Shown here piece by piece: positions 1 through 5,393 of a stretch of DNA of 6,912 bases. The position numbers were made by a program, and so were the translations under genes. A model generated the notes under the pieces. It was not told the origin of the DNA. It saw nothing but the letters and a program-made list of their open reading frames with translations, and made no database searches. This stretch comes from Deltaproteobacteria bacterium (lineage in GTDB: Bacteria > Myxococcota_A > UBA796 > GCA-2862545): contig JAFDJI010000220.1 of the NCBI GenBank assembly GCA_019307545.1, positions 1-6,912 on the forward strand, in the 5' to 3' direction. Position 1 is the first letter of the stretch, and the number at the start of each line of letters is the position of its first letter.

Positions 1-38
1 AGCTGCCGCAGCCGATCGGGGGGCTCTTTCTTCGCCAT
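1..38 (-). CDS. Start of an unrecognised gene, cut by the window edge
   Basis: An ATG on the minus strand at 38-36 opens a reading frame that runs to the window edge and gives MAKKEPPDRLRQ, twelve codons and part of a thirteenth. An AGAGAGGA sequence (plus-strand 49-56) lies 10 nt upstream, a slightly long but usable ribosome binding site. The N-terminus is charged and hydrophilic, with no signal peptide, so a cytoplasmic protein is likely. The gene points the same way as the pnt operon but is separated from it by 317 bp that include a repeat array, so it probably has its own promoter. A competing ATG at 48-46 is in another frame and sits directly against the same AGGA, which makes it less likely. 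No function can be assigned from so few residues, and the call rests only on start and spacing. Confidence 0.35.
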   Translation of the reverse strand, partial: MAKKEPPDRLRQ

Positions 39-355
39 GGCGAGCCATTCCTCTCTGGGGGTGGGTACCTCTGGTCACCAAGACCGCCGCACCTGCCGGC
101 GAACATAACATCCGTCATTTGACCGATGCGTATGTGCGCCGACCCTCGTGGGGCCGAGGGGGCGGATGGAGGTTGCTGCCAAGTAGCCGCCGGTGAGCTC
201 GTGGCGGCGGCCAGATCTCCAGAGATGACGCCTCATCGGCCGACTTCTGGCCGAAATCCGGCCAGATCTCCGGAGATGAGGCCTCATCGGGTGACTTCTG
301 GCCAGAATCCGGCCAATTCTCCGGGGATGAGGCCTCATCGCGCCAGTTCTGGCCG
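39..355. other. Intergenic region between pntB and the edge gene
   Basis: These 317 bp contain no convincing gene. The part nearest pntB is taken up by a 51-bp tandem repeat (described separately). The part at 95-125 is the least GC-rich stretch and could hold the promoter of the minus-strand edge gene: a TATGTT on the minus strand (plus-strand 102-107) resembles a -10 box, but no good -35 box stands 16-18 nt from it. I see no hairpin followed by a T-run on the minus strand that would mark an intrinsic terminator for the pnt operon. Open frames across the region on both strands lack ribosome binding sites and reflect high GC plus a repeat length divisible by three. Confidence 0.6.
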
Positions 356-361
356 CTATTC
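209..361. repeat. Three tandem copies of a 51-bp repeat
   Basis: Three head-to-tail copies lie at 209-259, 260-310 and 311-361, with no spacers. By hand comparison, copies 1 and 2 differ at about 6 of 51 positions and copies 2 and 3 at about 11. Each copy begins GGCCA, followed by a CTCC(G/A)G core, a GATGA(G/C)GCCTCATC core and a TTCTGGCC core. The third copy extends over the pntB stop codon (356-358) and into its last codon. The unit is 17 codons long and stays open on both strands, but no ribosome binding site precedes either open frame. Copy 1 and copy 3 have drifted mainly in their outer parts, while the GATGAGGCCTCATC core is best kept. Possible roles are a multi-site protein-binding element, a REP/BIME-like hairpin array that shields the 3' end of pnt mRNA, or simply a minisatellite. 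Confidence 0.9.
266..307. repeat. Perfect palindromes in the middle repeat copy
   Basis: The central 51-bp unit carries three perfect inverted repeats: ATCTCCGGAGAT at 266-277, GATGAGGCCTCATC at 275-288 (overlapping the first by 3 bp) and TTCTGGCCAGAA at 296-307. The 14-bp palindrome recurs perfectly at 326-339 in copy 3 and with one mismatch at 224-237 in copy 1, so its centres are exactly 51 bp apart. The other two are only half kept in the outer copies. None has a loop, which fits dimeric protein binding or DNA cruciforms better than a classical RNA terminator hairpin. No known operator was recognised. Confidence 0.8.
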
Positions 362-1753
362 GGCGTCCTTGAGCGCCCGCACCACGTCCTCCATCACCTT
401 CTTGCCGTCGCCGAACATCATCAGCGCATTCTCCGCCTCGAAGAGCGGGTTCTTGATGCCGGCGAAGCCGGGCGACAGGGAGCGCTTGATCACGAACACC
501 GTGGTGGCGTCGTGCACGTTGAGGATGGGCATGCCGTAGATCAGCACGATCGCTACGTCGGTGTTGCGGAACTCGTTGTTGATCTCGTCCATCTCGAAGA
601 GCTGGTCGTAGGGCACGTCTGCCTCGGCCAGGAGCACGTTCATGTGGCCGGGCATGCGGCCCGCCACCGGGTGCACCGCGTAGCGGACCTTGGCACCGGC
701 GCCCATGAGCAGGTCGCCCAACTCGCGAACCGCGTGCTGGGCCTGCGCGACGGCCATGCCGTAGCCGGGCACCACGATGACCGAGCGCGCGTCCTCCAGG
801 ATCATCGCCGCCTCTTCCGCGTCGGCCTGCTTGACGGTCTTGTAGTCGCGGGCGTTCTCGAACACCCCGGTGGAGTCAGCACCGCCGAATCCGCCGAAGA
901 GCACGTTGGCCAGGCTGCGGTTCATCGCCTTGCACATGATCTGGGTGAGGATGAGCCCCGCCGCGCCGACCATGGCGCCGGACACGATGAGCACCGGCGA
1001 GTTGATGGTGAAGCCCGCCATGGCCGCGGCCATGCCGGAGTAGCTGTTCAGCAGGCTGATCACGACCGGCATGTCGCCGCCGCCGATGGGGATGACCAGG
1101 CCGATGCCCAACAACATGGTCAACACGGTGAGCCCGCCCAGGGCATAGACCCCGAGCGTGGGATCGAGGAACCAGACCAACGCCACTCCGCCCGCGAGCG
1201 CCAGGACCAGCAGGCCGACATTGATCACATGCCGCCCCGGAAGCAGCCTGGGCGCGCTGTTGATGCGCCCCGACAGCTTGCCCCAGGCCACCACGCTCCC
1301 GGTGAAGGTCACCGAGCCGATGAGCACCGTCAGGGTCAGCGCCAGGCCGTTCATCCCGGTGATCTGGTCGGCGAGGGTGGAAGTCTCGGCCGTCATCACC
1401 CCGATCAGGATGACGTACTGGGCCAGCGCCACCAGGGTGGATGCCAGGCCGCCCGAGCCGTTGAACAGGGCGACCATCTCGGGCATCTCGGTCATCTGCA
1501 CCCGCCACGCGGCGATGCCCCCGATGAGGCCACCGATGAGCATACCGACCAGGATCCAGGTCCAGTCGATGGTGCCCAATTCGATCAGCTGCCCGATCAC
1601 GGCCAGCAGCATGGCGACGGCGGCGAGGCGGTTGCCCTGACGCGCCGTCTTCACCCGGCCCATGCGCATGATCCCGACGATGAAGCACAGGACTGAGACC
1701 AGGTAGATCAGGTTGGCGACGACGTCGCTGGTCGAGAGGAGTTGCTGTTCCAT
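356..1753 (-). CDS. pntB: NAD(P) transhydrogenase beta subunit with domain III deletion
   Basis: This is the membrane and NADP(H)-binding subunit of the proton-translocating transhydrogenase, 465 aa (E. coli PntB is 462). Residues 13-275 form domain II with roughly nine hydrophobic helices. MTEMPEM (87-93), GGGDMPV (224-230) and LNSYSG (235-240) are family motifs, and D227 and N236 match the proton-pathway residues D213 and N222 of E. coli. E. coli H91 is replaced by N98, as in one branch of the family. Domain III starts near 320 with the PGYGMAVAQAQ nucleotide loop (329-339), HPVAGRMPGHMNVLLAEA (361-378), MDEIN (388-392), KRS (423-425) and GFAGIKNPLF (429-438). Between MDEIN and KRS the expected GANDTVNPAA loop is absent: the chain goes from DVAIV (399-403) through Leu404 straight to IYGMPIL. 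This is in frame and about 17 residues short. The identity is certain; NADP binding is doubtful. It is the last gene of the operon, 2 nt after pntAB. Confidence 0.95.
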   Translation of the reverse strand: MEQQLLSTSDVVANLIYLVSVLCFIVGIMRMGRVKTARQGNRLAAVAMLLAVIGQLIELGTIDWTWILVGMLIGGLIGGIAAWRVQMTEMPEMVALFNGSGGLASTLVALAQYVILIGVMTAETSTLADQITGMNGLALTLTVLIGSVTFTGSVVAWGKLSGRINSAPRLLPGRHVINVGLLVLALAGGVALVWFLDPTLGVYALGGLTVLTMLLGIGLVIPIGGGDMPVVISLLNSYSGMAAAMAGFTINSPVLIVSGAMVGAAGLILTQIMCKAMNRSLANVLFGGFGGADSTGVFENARDYKTVKQADAEEAAMILEDARSVIVVPGYGMAVAQAQHAVRELGDLLMGAGAKVRYAVHPVAGRMPGHMNVLLAEADVPYDQLFEMDEINNEFRNTDVAIVLIYGMPILNVHDATTVFVIKRSLSPGFAGIKNPLFEAENALMMFGDGKKVMEDVVRALKDAE

Positions 1754-1755
1754 GA

Positions 1756-2046
1756 TCAGCTCCCCCTCTTTCTGAACATGTGGAGCATGCGGTCGGTGAC
1801 CGCGAACCCGCCCACCACGTTGATGGTGGCGAAGGCCACCGCGCCGACGGCCAGGGCGATGCCGACCTTGTTGTCACCGACGAGCGACGCCATGGTCATC
1901 GCGCCGAGGATGGTGACCCCGCTGATGGCGTTGGCGCCGCTCATCAGAGGAGTGTGCAGGGTCGGCGGCACCTTCGAGATCAGCTGGTAGCCGGCCACCG
2001 ATGCCAGGAGGAACACGTAGAGCCCCACGAGCATCTGAAATGTCAT
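1756..2046 (-). CDS. pntAB: NAD(P) transhydrogenase alpha subunit part 2, membrane
   Basis: This 96-aa protein supplies the alpha-side helices of membrane domain II. In E. coli the same helices are the C-terminal part of a single PntA chain; here, as in Rhodospirillum rubrum, they are a separate polypeptide. Three hydrophobic segments are visible at about 4-22, 43-56 and 60-83. The stretch KVPPTLHTPLMSGANAISG (25-43) is the diagnostic family signature, and the C-terminus is basic (FRKRGS). Its ATG overlaps the pntAA stop in an ATGA arrangement (2043-2046), and a strong GAGGAGGT precedes it. Length and motifs are as expected and nothing is missing. The protein would assemble with PntB to form the proton channel, with PntAA docked on the cytoplasmic side. 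Confidence 0.95.
   Translation of the reverse strand: MTFQMLVGLYVFLLASVAGYQLISKVPPTLHTPLMSGANAISGVTILGAMTMASLVGDNKVGIALAVGAVAFATINVVGGFAVTDRMLHMFRKRGS
1760..1767 (-). promoter_or_regulatory. Ribosome binding site of pntB
   Basis: AGGGGGAG on the minus strand lies 6 nt before the ATG at 1753-1751. It sits inside the last codons of pntAB. Together with the 2-nt gap between the genes this supports coupled translation and fixes the pntB start at MEQQLLS. Confidence 0.75.
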
Positions 2047-3200
2047 GACGCCACCTCCTCTTGCAGCGCGGGAAGCCCCATGGCTTCGCGTACCTTGGGA
2101 TGCAGCACCTGCCCGTCGTGGCAGATGAGCGCCCCGGCCACGATTTCGTCGGCCAGGTCCCAGGTGAATTCGCCTTCGGTCACGTAGTCGAGCACCAGGT
2201 TGCGAATGTTGTTGGCGTACATGTCCGAGGCGTGCACCGACAGGGTCGCCGGCAGGTTCAGAACCCCCATGACGGTCACCCCGTGGGCCACCACCACCTC
2301 GCCCGCCACCGTGCACTCGCAGTTGCCACCGCGCTCGGCGGCAAGGTCCACGATGACACTGCCCGCTCTCATCTTCTGCACCACCGACTCCGTCACGATG
2401 ACCGGGGCCGGCCGGTAGGGAATCAGGGCGGTGCAGATGATCGCGTCGGCAGCCACCAGGTGCTTCTCGAGCACTTCCTTCTGGCGCTGCTTCTGCTCGG
2501 CCGTCTGCTCCTTGGCGTAGCCCCCCTCTCCGGAGGCGGCTCCACCTTCGACCTCGATGAAGGTGGCACCCAGGGACTCGGCCTCCTCCTTGACCTCGGG
2601 CCGTACGTCGCTGACCTCGACCACCGCGCCGAGTCGCCGGGCGGTGGCGATGGCCTGCAGACCCGCCACCCCGGCACCGATAACCACCACCTTGGAGGGG
2701 CGGATCGTGCCGGCGGCCGTCATCAACATCGGGAAGATGCGTGGCAGGCGTTCGGCGACCATCACTGCGGCCTTGTAGCCCGCCAGGTTGCCCTGACTGG
2801 ACAAGGCGTCGTGCTTCTGGGCACGGGTGATGCGGGGGAGCGCGTCCATCGCGAAGGCCGACAGGCGGCGCCCGTTCATCCGCTGCACCAGGTCGAGGCG
2901 GTCGTAGGGCCACAGGTAGGACACCACGGAGGCGCCCTCCTTCATCCCATCCACCTGAGCCTCGGTGGGGATGCTCACCTGGACGACCAGGTCAGCCGCC
3001 GCCAGGCCCGCCGCACCATCGCCTTGTAGGGTGGCGCCAGCCTCCGCAAAGGCCGCATCATCGATGAAGGCACCCGCGCCGGCACCCGCCTCGACCACAA
3101 CCTGCAACCCTGCGGCCACAAGCTTTCGAACGGTCGCCGGCGTGGCGGCGATGCGCGTCTCGCCCTCCGCCGGCTCCTTGGGAACGTACACAGTCGTCAT
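2043..3200 (-). CDS. pntAA: NAD(P) transhydrogenase alpha subunit part 1, NAD-binding
   Basis: This is the soluble domain I, which binds NAD(H) and exchanges hydride with NADP(H) held by PntB. It has 385 aa, close to R. rubrum PntAA (384). The N-terminal half has the VPKEPAEGETRIAATP opening (5-20), typical of the alanine dehydrogenase/PNT family. The loop LPRITRAQKHDALSSQ (121-136) contains R123, Q128 and D131, equivalent to the R. rubrum RQD loop that touches domain III. The Rossmann motif GAGVAG is at 175-180, with D198 in SDVRPEV after the second strand. The mobile loop GGYAKE (226-231, Y228) and the IVDLAAERGGNCE segment are intact. The start is set at 3200 because GAGGA lies just upstream and family homology begins there; an in-frame ATG nine codons earlier (3227) has no ribosome binding site. 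First gene of the operon; no defect seen. Confidence 0.96.
   Translation of the reverse strand: MTTVYVPKEPAEGETRIAATPATVRKLVAAGLQVVVEAGAGAGAFIDDAAFAEAGATLQGDGAAGLAAADLVVQVSIPTEAQVDGMKEGASVVSYLWPYDRLDLVQRMNGRRLSAFAMDALPRITRAQKHDALSSQGNLAGYKAAVMVAERLPRIFPMLMTAAGTIRPSKVVVIGAGVAGLQAIATARRLGAVVEVSDVRPEVKEEAESLGATFIEVEGGAASGEGGYAKEQTAEQKQRQKEVLEKHLVAADAIICTALIPYRPAPVIVTESVVQKMRAGSVIVDLAAERGGNCECTVAGEVVVAHGVTVMGVLNLPATLSVHASDMYANNIRNLVLDYVTEGEFTWDLADEIVAGALICHDGQVLHPKVREAMGLPALQEEVAS
2053..2060 (-). promoter_or_regulatory. Ribosome binding site of pntAB
   Basis: GAGGAGGT on the minus strand, 6 nt before the ATG at 2046-2044, is a near-ideal Shine-Dalgarno sequence inside the 3' end of pntAA. It decides the start at MTFQML in a frame that stays open far upstream. 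Confidence 0.85.
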
Positions 3201-3204
3201 ACTG

Positions 3205-3209
3205 TCCTC
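3205..3209 (-). promoter_or_regulatory. Ribosome binding site of pntAA
   Basis: GAGGA on the minus strand, 4 nt before the ATG at 3200-3198. The spacing is short but acceptable. It supports MTTVYVPKEP as the N-terminus over the upstream in-frame ATG at 3227. Confidence 0.65.
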
Positions 3210-3347
3210 GCACAGGCTGACCCACATACCGCGTCAACACACGCGAGGCGTACAAAGACGCAATCTCGTCGGTTCAAAGCAGATCGGTGCTCTCCGATGC
3301 GGCTCCCTACTGGGGATCAGCCCTGCCACTCGGGGGTCCGGGCCGCT

Positions 3348-3351
3348 AGGA
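3348..3351 (+). promoter_or_regulatory. Ribosome binding site of the first lipoprotein gene
   Basis: AGGA lies 9 nt before the ATG at 3361. It selects this start, which gives a lipoprotein signal, over far-upstream in-frame starts that would overlap pntAA on the opposite strand. Confidence 0.55.
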
Positions 3352-3360
3352 TCTGGCACC

Positions 3361-4005
3361 ATGAACAACCACTCCTTCCTTTTACTCCTGCCTCTTCTCG
3401 CCACCATCGCGTCCGCGTGCAGCACGAACCCCGCTCCCGCCGAGGAGGCCGACGTGGTGTCATCGACCGAGGAACCCGTGACCGTGCCACACGACGACGC
3501 CGAGGCCTTCGAGGCCAAGCTCACCGTGGACCCTGAACCCGGGTACAAGCACTTCCAGGGCGTCTGGCTGGAACGCGAAGACGGAGACCGCTGGGTCATC
3601 GACTACCGCGCGAGGGACTGCTGGACCCCCTTCGACGGGCACCGGGTCCGCGTCGTCGGCGAGCAGTACCAGCCCGAGGGGCAGGCCATCGGGGCGATCC
3701 ACTTCCGGGTGGAAACGCTCGAGGTCCTCGATCCCATGTCCATGACCTCGCTCGTCTCGGTGGGACCCGAGAAAGCGCTGACGGGCCGGATGGCGCGGGT
3801 CTCAGGAGAGCCAGGGACCAAGATGGAGGGCTCCTCCTACCTGGTCTTCACCGCGAGCGACGGCACCGGCTACCAGTTGATCAACCCCACTGCAGTGTCC
3901 GACCACGTCGGCACGCAGGTGTCGATCACCGCGCGGCCGGTGGAGCGCTCGCCCTACAGCACGCACATGCCAGGTCCAACCTTGTGGATCAAGGCGACGA
4001 GGTAG
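3361..4005 (+). CDS. Putative lipoprotein of unknown function
   Basis: This 214-aa protein was not recognised as a named family. Residues 5-19 are hydrophobic and end in ATIASAC, a signal-peptidase II site with lipidated Cys20; the -3 residue is Ala rather than the usual Leu. The n-region lacks Lys and Arg, which is unusual. An acidic, Pro/Glu-rich linker (21-50) follows. The mature part seems to have two similar beta-rich units, about 65-123 and 138-213. Each has a G-x-hydrophobic start, an aromatic/hydrophobic strand (RWVIDY, GYQLIN), a turn leading to an alternating Val strand (GHRVRVVG, GTQVSIT), and an ending with a His plus a hydrophobic strand (IHFRVETLEV, THMPGPTLWI). This resembles a tandem OB-like fold, an inference from pattern only. 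C87 is the only cysteine after the lipid site. It lies 8 nt before the hydrolase gene, so the two are probably cotranscribed and both exported. Confidence 0.8.
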   Translation: MNNHSFLLLLPLLATIASACSTNPAPAEEADVVSSTEEPVTVPHDDAEAFEAKLTVDPEPGYKHFQGVWLEREDGDRWVIDYRARDCWTPFDGHRVRVVGEQYQPEGQAIGAIHFRVETLEVLDPMSMTSLVSVGPEKALTGRMARVSGEPGTKMEGSSYLVFTASDGTGYQLINPTAVSDHVGTQVSITARPVERSPYSTHMPGPTLWIKATR

Positions 4006-4013
4006 AGCCTCTC

Positions 4014-5360
4014 ATGCTCCCCCTGCTCTTCGCACTCGCCTGCAACCCACCGCTCGACGACACCGACGACGCGCCCTTCGTCTCCACCCTGCCGACCGCC
4101 GATTGCGGCAACCCCAGCTACGACTGGCTCTCTTCGGAGCACATGGGCGAGATCGTGGACTGGGAGTACATCGACGACGCGAGCGTTCCAGCGGCGACCA
4201 TCGACTTCTTCCTGGAACTCGCGGGGCTCGAGCAGCTCACCCCGGTCCCGCACGGCATCGAGGTCTACCGCATTCGCTACCTCACCCAGGACCGCGGCGA
4301 GACCCTGGAGACCACCGGGATCCTGTCCTTCCCGGACGTCGAAGACGCCGCGTCCTTCCCGACGCTCCTCTGGGTTCGGCCCACCATGGGCTTCGCCGAC
4401 GACTGCGCGCCGTCGGGGGGCCCGCTGGAGCTGATCACCGGGACCGCCCTGCTGGCGTCCTTCGGGTACGTGGTCACCGCGCCCGATCTCCTGGGGATGA
4501 ACGGGTGGGGCGCGCCTTCGGGGTTCATGCATCCCTACGTGGTCCCGGAGCCGACGGCAGTGGCGTCGCTCGACGCGGTGCGGGCGCTGTGGCATTTCGC
4601 GGAAGGGGACGGGGATGCGCCCCCGGTCGACGCAAGCCCGGAGTCACGGACCGTGTTCATCGGCGCGTCGGAAGGCGGCTTCGGCACCTTGTGGGCGGAC
4701 CGCTACGCCGCTGGCTATGCACCGGAGATCGACGTCGTGGCGGTGGTGGCCTCGGTCCCGCCGTCGGACGTCTACGGCCTCGCCCAGGCGGGCGCCGAGA
4801 CCTATGGCCCCCCCAGCGAGGGCCTGGCGGGCATCCTCACCACAAACCGGCTCTGGTACGGGAGCAGCGTACCCCTCTCGGAGGTCCTCACCGACGACCC
4901 GCCGGCGATGCTTGCGTCCACCCTCGAGTCCGCCATGGCGCAGGCCTGCAGCGGCGGGGACAACCCCCTGGATGACCTCGACACCGTCGAGTCAATCTTC
5001 CAGCCGGCATTCCGCGCCGCCCTGCTGGCAGACGACCGCGAAGCCATCGAGCCCTGGTCCTGCTACCTCGCCACCGCGACCCTCGTCGAGTCCGTGGTGC
5101 CCAGGGGCAGCGATGCACCCGTGCTCTACCAGGTCGCCGAGAACGACGAGTTGGTGCTGACCGCGGTGGGTCGGGCCGATGTGCCGCGGCTGTGCGAGGC
5201 CGGGTACCAGATCGAGTACCTTGAGTGCGCCGGGACAGACCACGTGAGCGGCGCCACCCAGTCCATCCCCCGCCAGTTCGCGTGGTTGGAGGACCGGCTA
5301 GCTGGTGTTCCCCTCGCCGAGACCTGCGTCGTCGGGGCGCCGGTGGACTGTACGCAGTAG
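4014..5360 (+). CDS. Secreted alpha/beta-hydrolase (lipase/esterase-like) lipoprotein
   Basis: 448 aa from the ATG at 4014. The N-terminus MLPLLFALAC puts a lipobox-like Cys at residue 10, followed by an Asp-rich linker (NPPLDDTDDA), so a surface or periplasmic lipoprotein is likely although the signal is very short. The ATG at 3984, ten codons earlier, would add an acidic stretch before the hydrophobic core and overlap the previous gene. The hydrolase domain has FPTLLWVRPTMGF (about 115-127), GYVVTAPDLLGMNGWG (151-166), the nucleophile elbow GASEGG (217-222, Ser219), then AxYAPEIDVVAVVASVPPSDV, a pattern typical of the secretory lipase/LIP-type family. The probable acid is Asp378 in AENDELV and the histidine His410 in GTDH. 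Eight further cysteines fit disulfides outside the cytoplasm. The substrate is unknown: an ester or lipid is the best guess. GAGG at 3999-4002 is a possible ribosome binding site. Confidence 0.85.
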   Translation: MLPLLFALACNPPLDDTDDAPFVSTLPTADCGNPSYDWLSSEHMGEIVDWEYIDDASVPAATIDFFLELAGLEQLTPVPHGIEVYRIRYLTQDRGETLETTGILSFPDVEDAASFPTLLWVRPTMGFADDCAPSGGPLELITGTALLASFGYVVTAPDLLGMNGWGAPSGFMHPYVVPEPTAVASLDAVRALWHFAEGDGDAPPVDASPESRTVFIGASEGGFGTLWADRYAAGYAPEIDVVAVVASVPPSDVYGLAQAGAETYGPPSEGLAGILTTNRLWYGSSVPLSEVLTDDPPAMLASTLESAMAQACSGGDNPLDDLDTVESIFQPAFRAALLADDREAIEPWSCYLATATLVESVVPRGSDAPVLYQVAENDELVLTAVGRADVPRLCEAGYQIEYLECAGTDHVSGATQSIPRQFAWLEDRLAGVPLAETCVVGAPVDCTQ

Positions 5361-5393
5361 GTTTGGCCCGCCTGATTGGTCCGACGCGCTCTC
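5361..5393. other. Short convergent intergenic gap
   Basis: Thirty-three bases separate the stop codons of the hydrolase (plus strand) and the Lgt-like gene (minus strand). No strong hairpin with a T-run is visible in either direction, so transcription of the two units may overlap or stop by a factor-dependent route. Confidence 0.5.

Larger units (their letters stand above)
3201..3360. promoter_or_regulatory. Divergent intergenic region, candidate promoters
   Basis: The 160 bp between pntAA (leftward) and the lipoprotein gene (rightward) must hold the promoters of both units. For pntAA, TTGAAC (plus-strand 3272-3277) and TGTACG (3249-3254) on the minus strand are 17 bp apart, a partial sigma-70-like match giving a leader of about 40 nt. 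For the rightward genes the best pair is CTGCCA (3323-3328) and TAGGAT (3347-3352), 18 bp apart, but this would start transcription almost at the ATG, and the same AGGA works better as a ribosome binding site. No clear inverted-repeat operator or riboswitch was seen. The promoter calls are weak; that the region is regulatory follows from gene orientation. Confidence 0.4.

Noticed and set aside
209..361. CRISPR array
   Set aside because: The 51-bp units are directly adjacent with no spacers, copies diverge by up to about a fifth, and no cas gene is present.
209..361. Intrinsic terminator for the pnt operon
   Set aside because: Palindromes have no loop and no T-run follows on the minus strand; a factor-independent terminator cannot be supported.
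126..539. Plus-strand open frame of 137 codons through the repeat array, with 17-residue peptide repeats
   Set aside because: No ribosome binding site, and its second half is antisense to the 3' end of pntB. The repeat length of 51 bp keeps the frame open on both strands automatically, so openness is not evidence of coding.
539..550. Pair of compensating frameshifts in pntB instead of a deletion
   Set aside because: Codons on both sides match the family up to the junction, and the nucleotides needed for the missing motif are absent in all frames.
209..550. Link between the 51-bp repeat length and the net loss of about 51 bp in pntB
   Set aside because: The repeat sequence bears no resemblance to a GANDTVNPAA-coding segment, and the deletion size is estimated from remembered homologues, so the match in length is treated as coincidence.
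512..1696. 394-codon plus-strand frame rich in His, Gln and Asp
   Set aside because: It is exactly antisense to pntB, and its unusual composition is that of a shadow frame in GC-rich DNA. pntB has unmistakable family motifs.
2061..3029. 322-codon plus-strand frame antisense to pntAA
   Set aside because: Low-complexity His/Gly/Arg composition and no recognisable motif; the opposite strand encodes a complete PntAA.
3201..3227. Upstream in-frame ATG (3227) as the start of pntAA
   Set aside because: No ribosome binding site before it, while the ATG at 3200 has GAGGA just upstream and begins where family homology begins.
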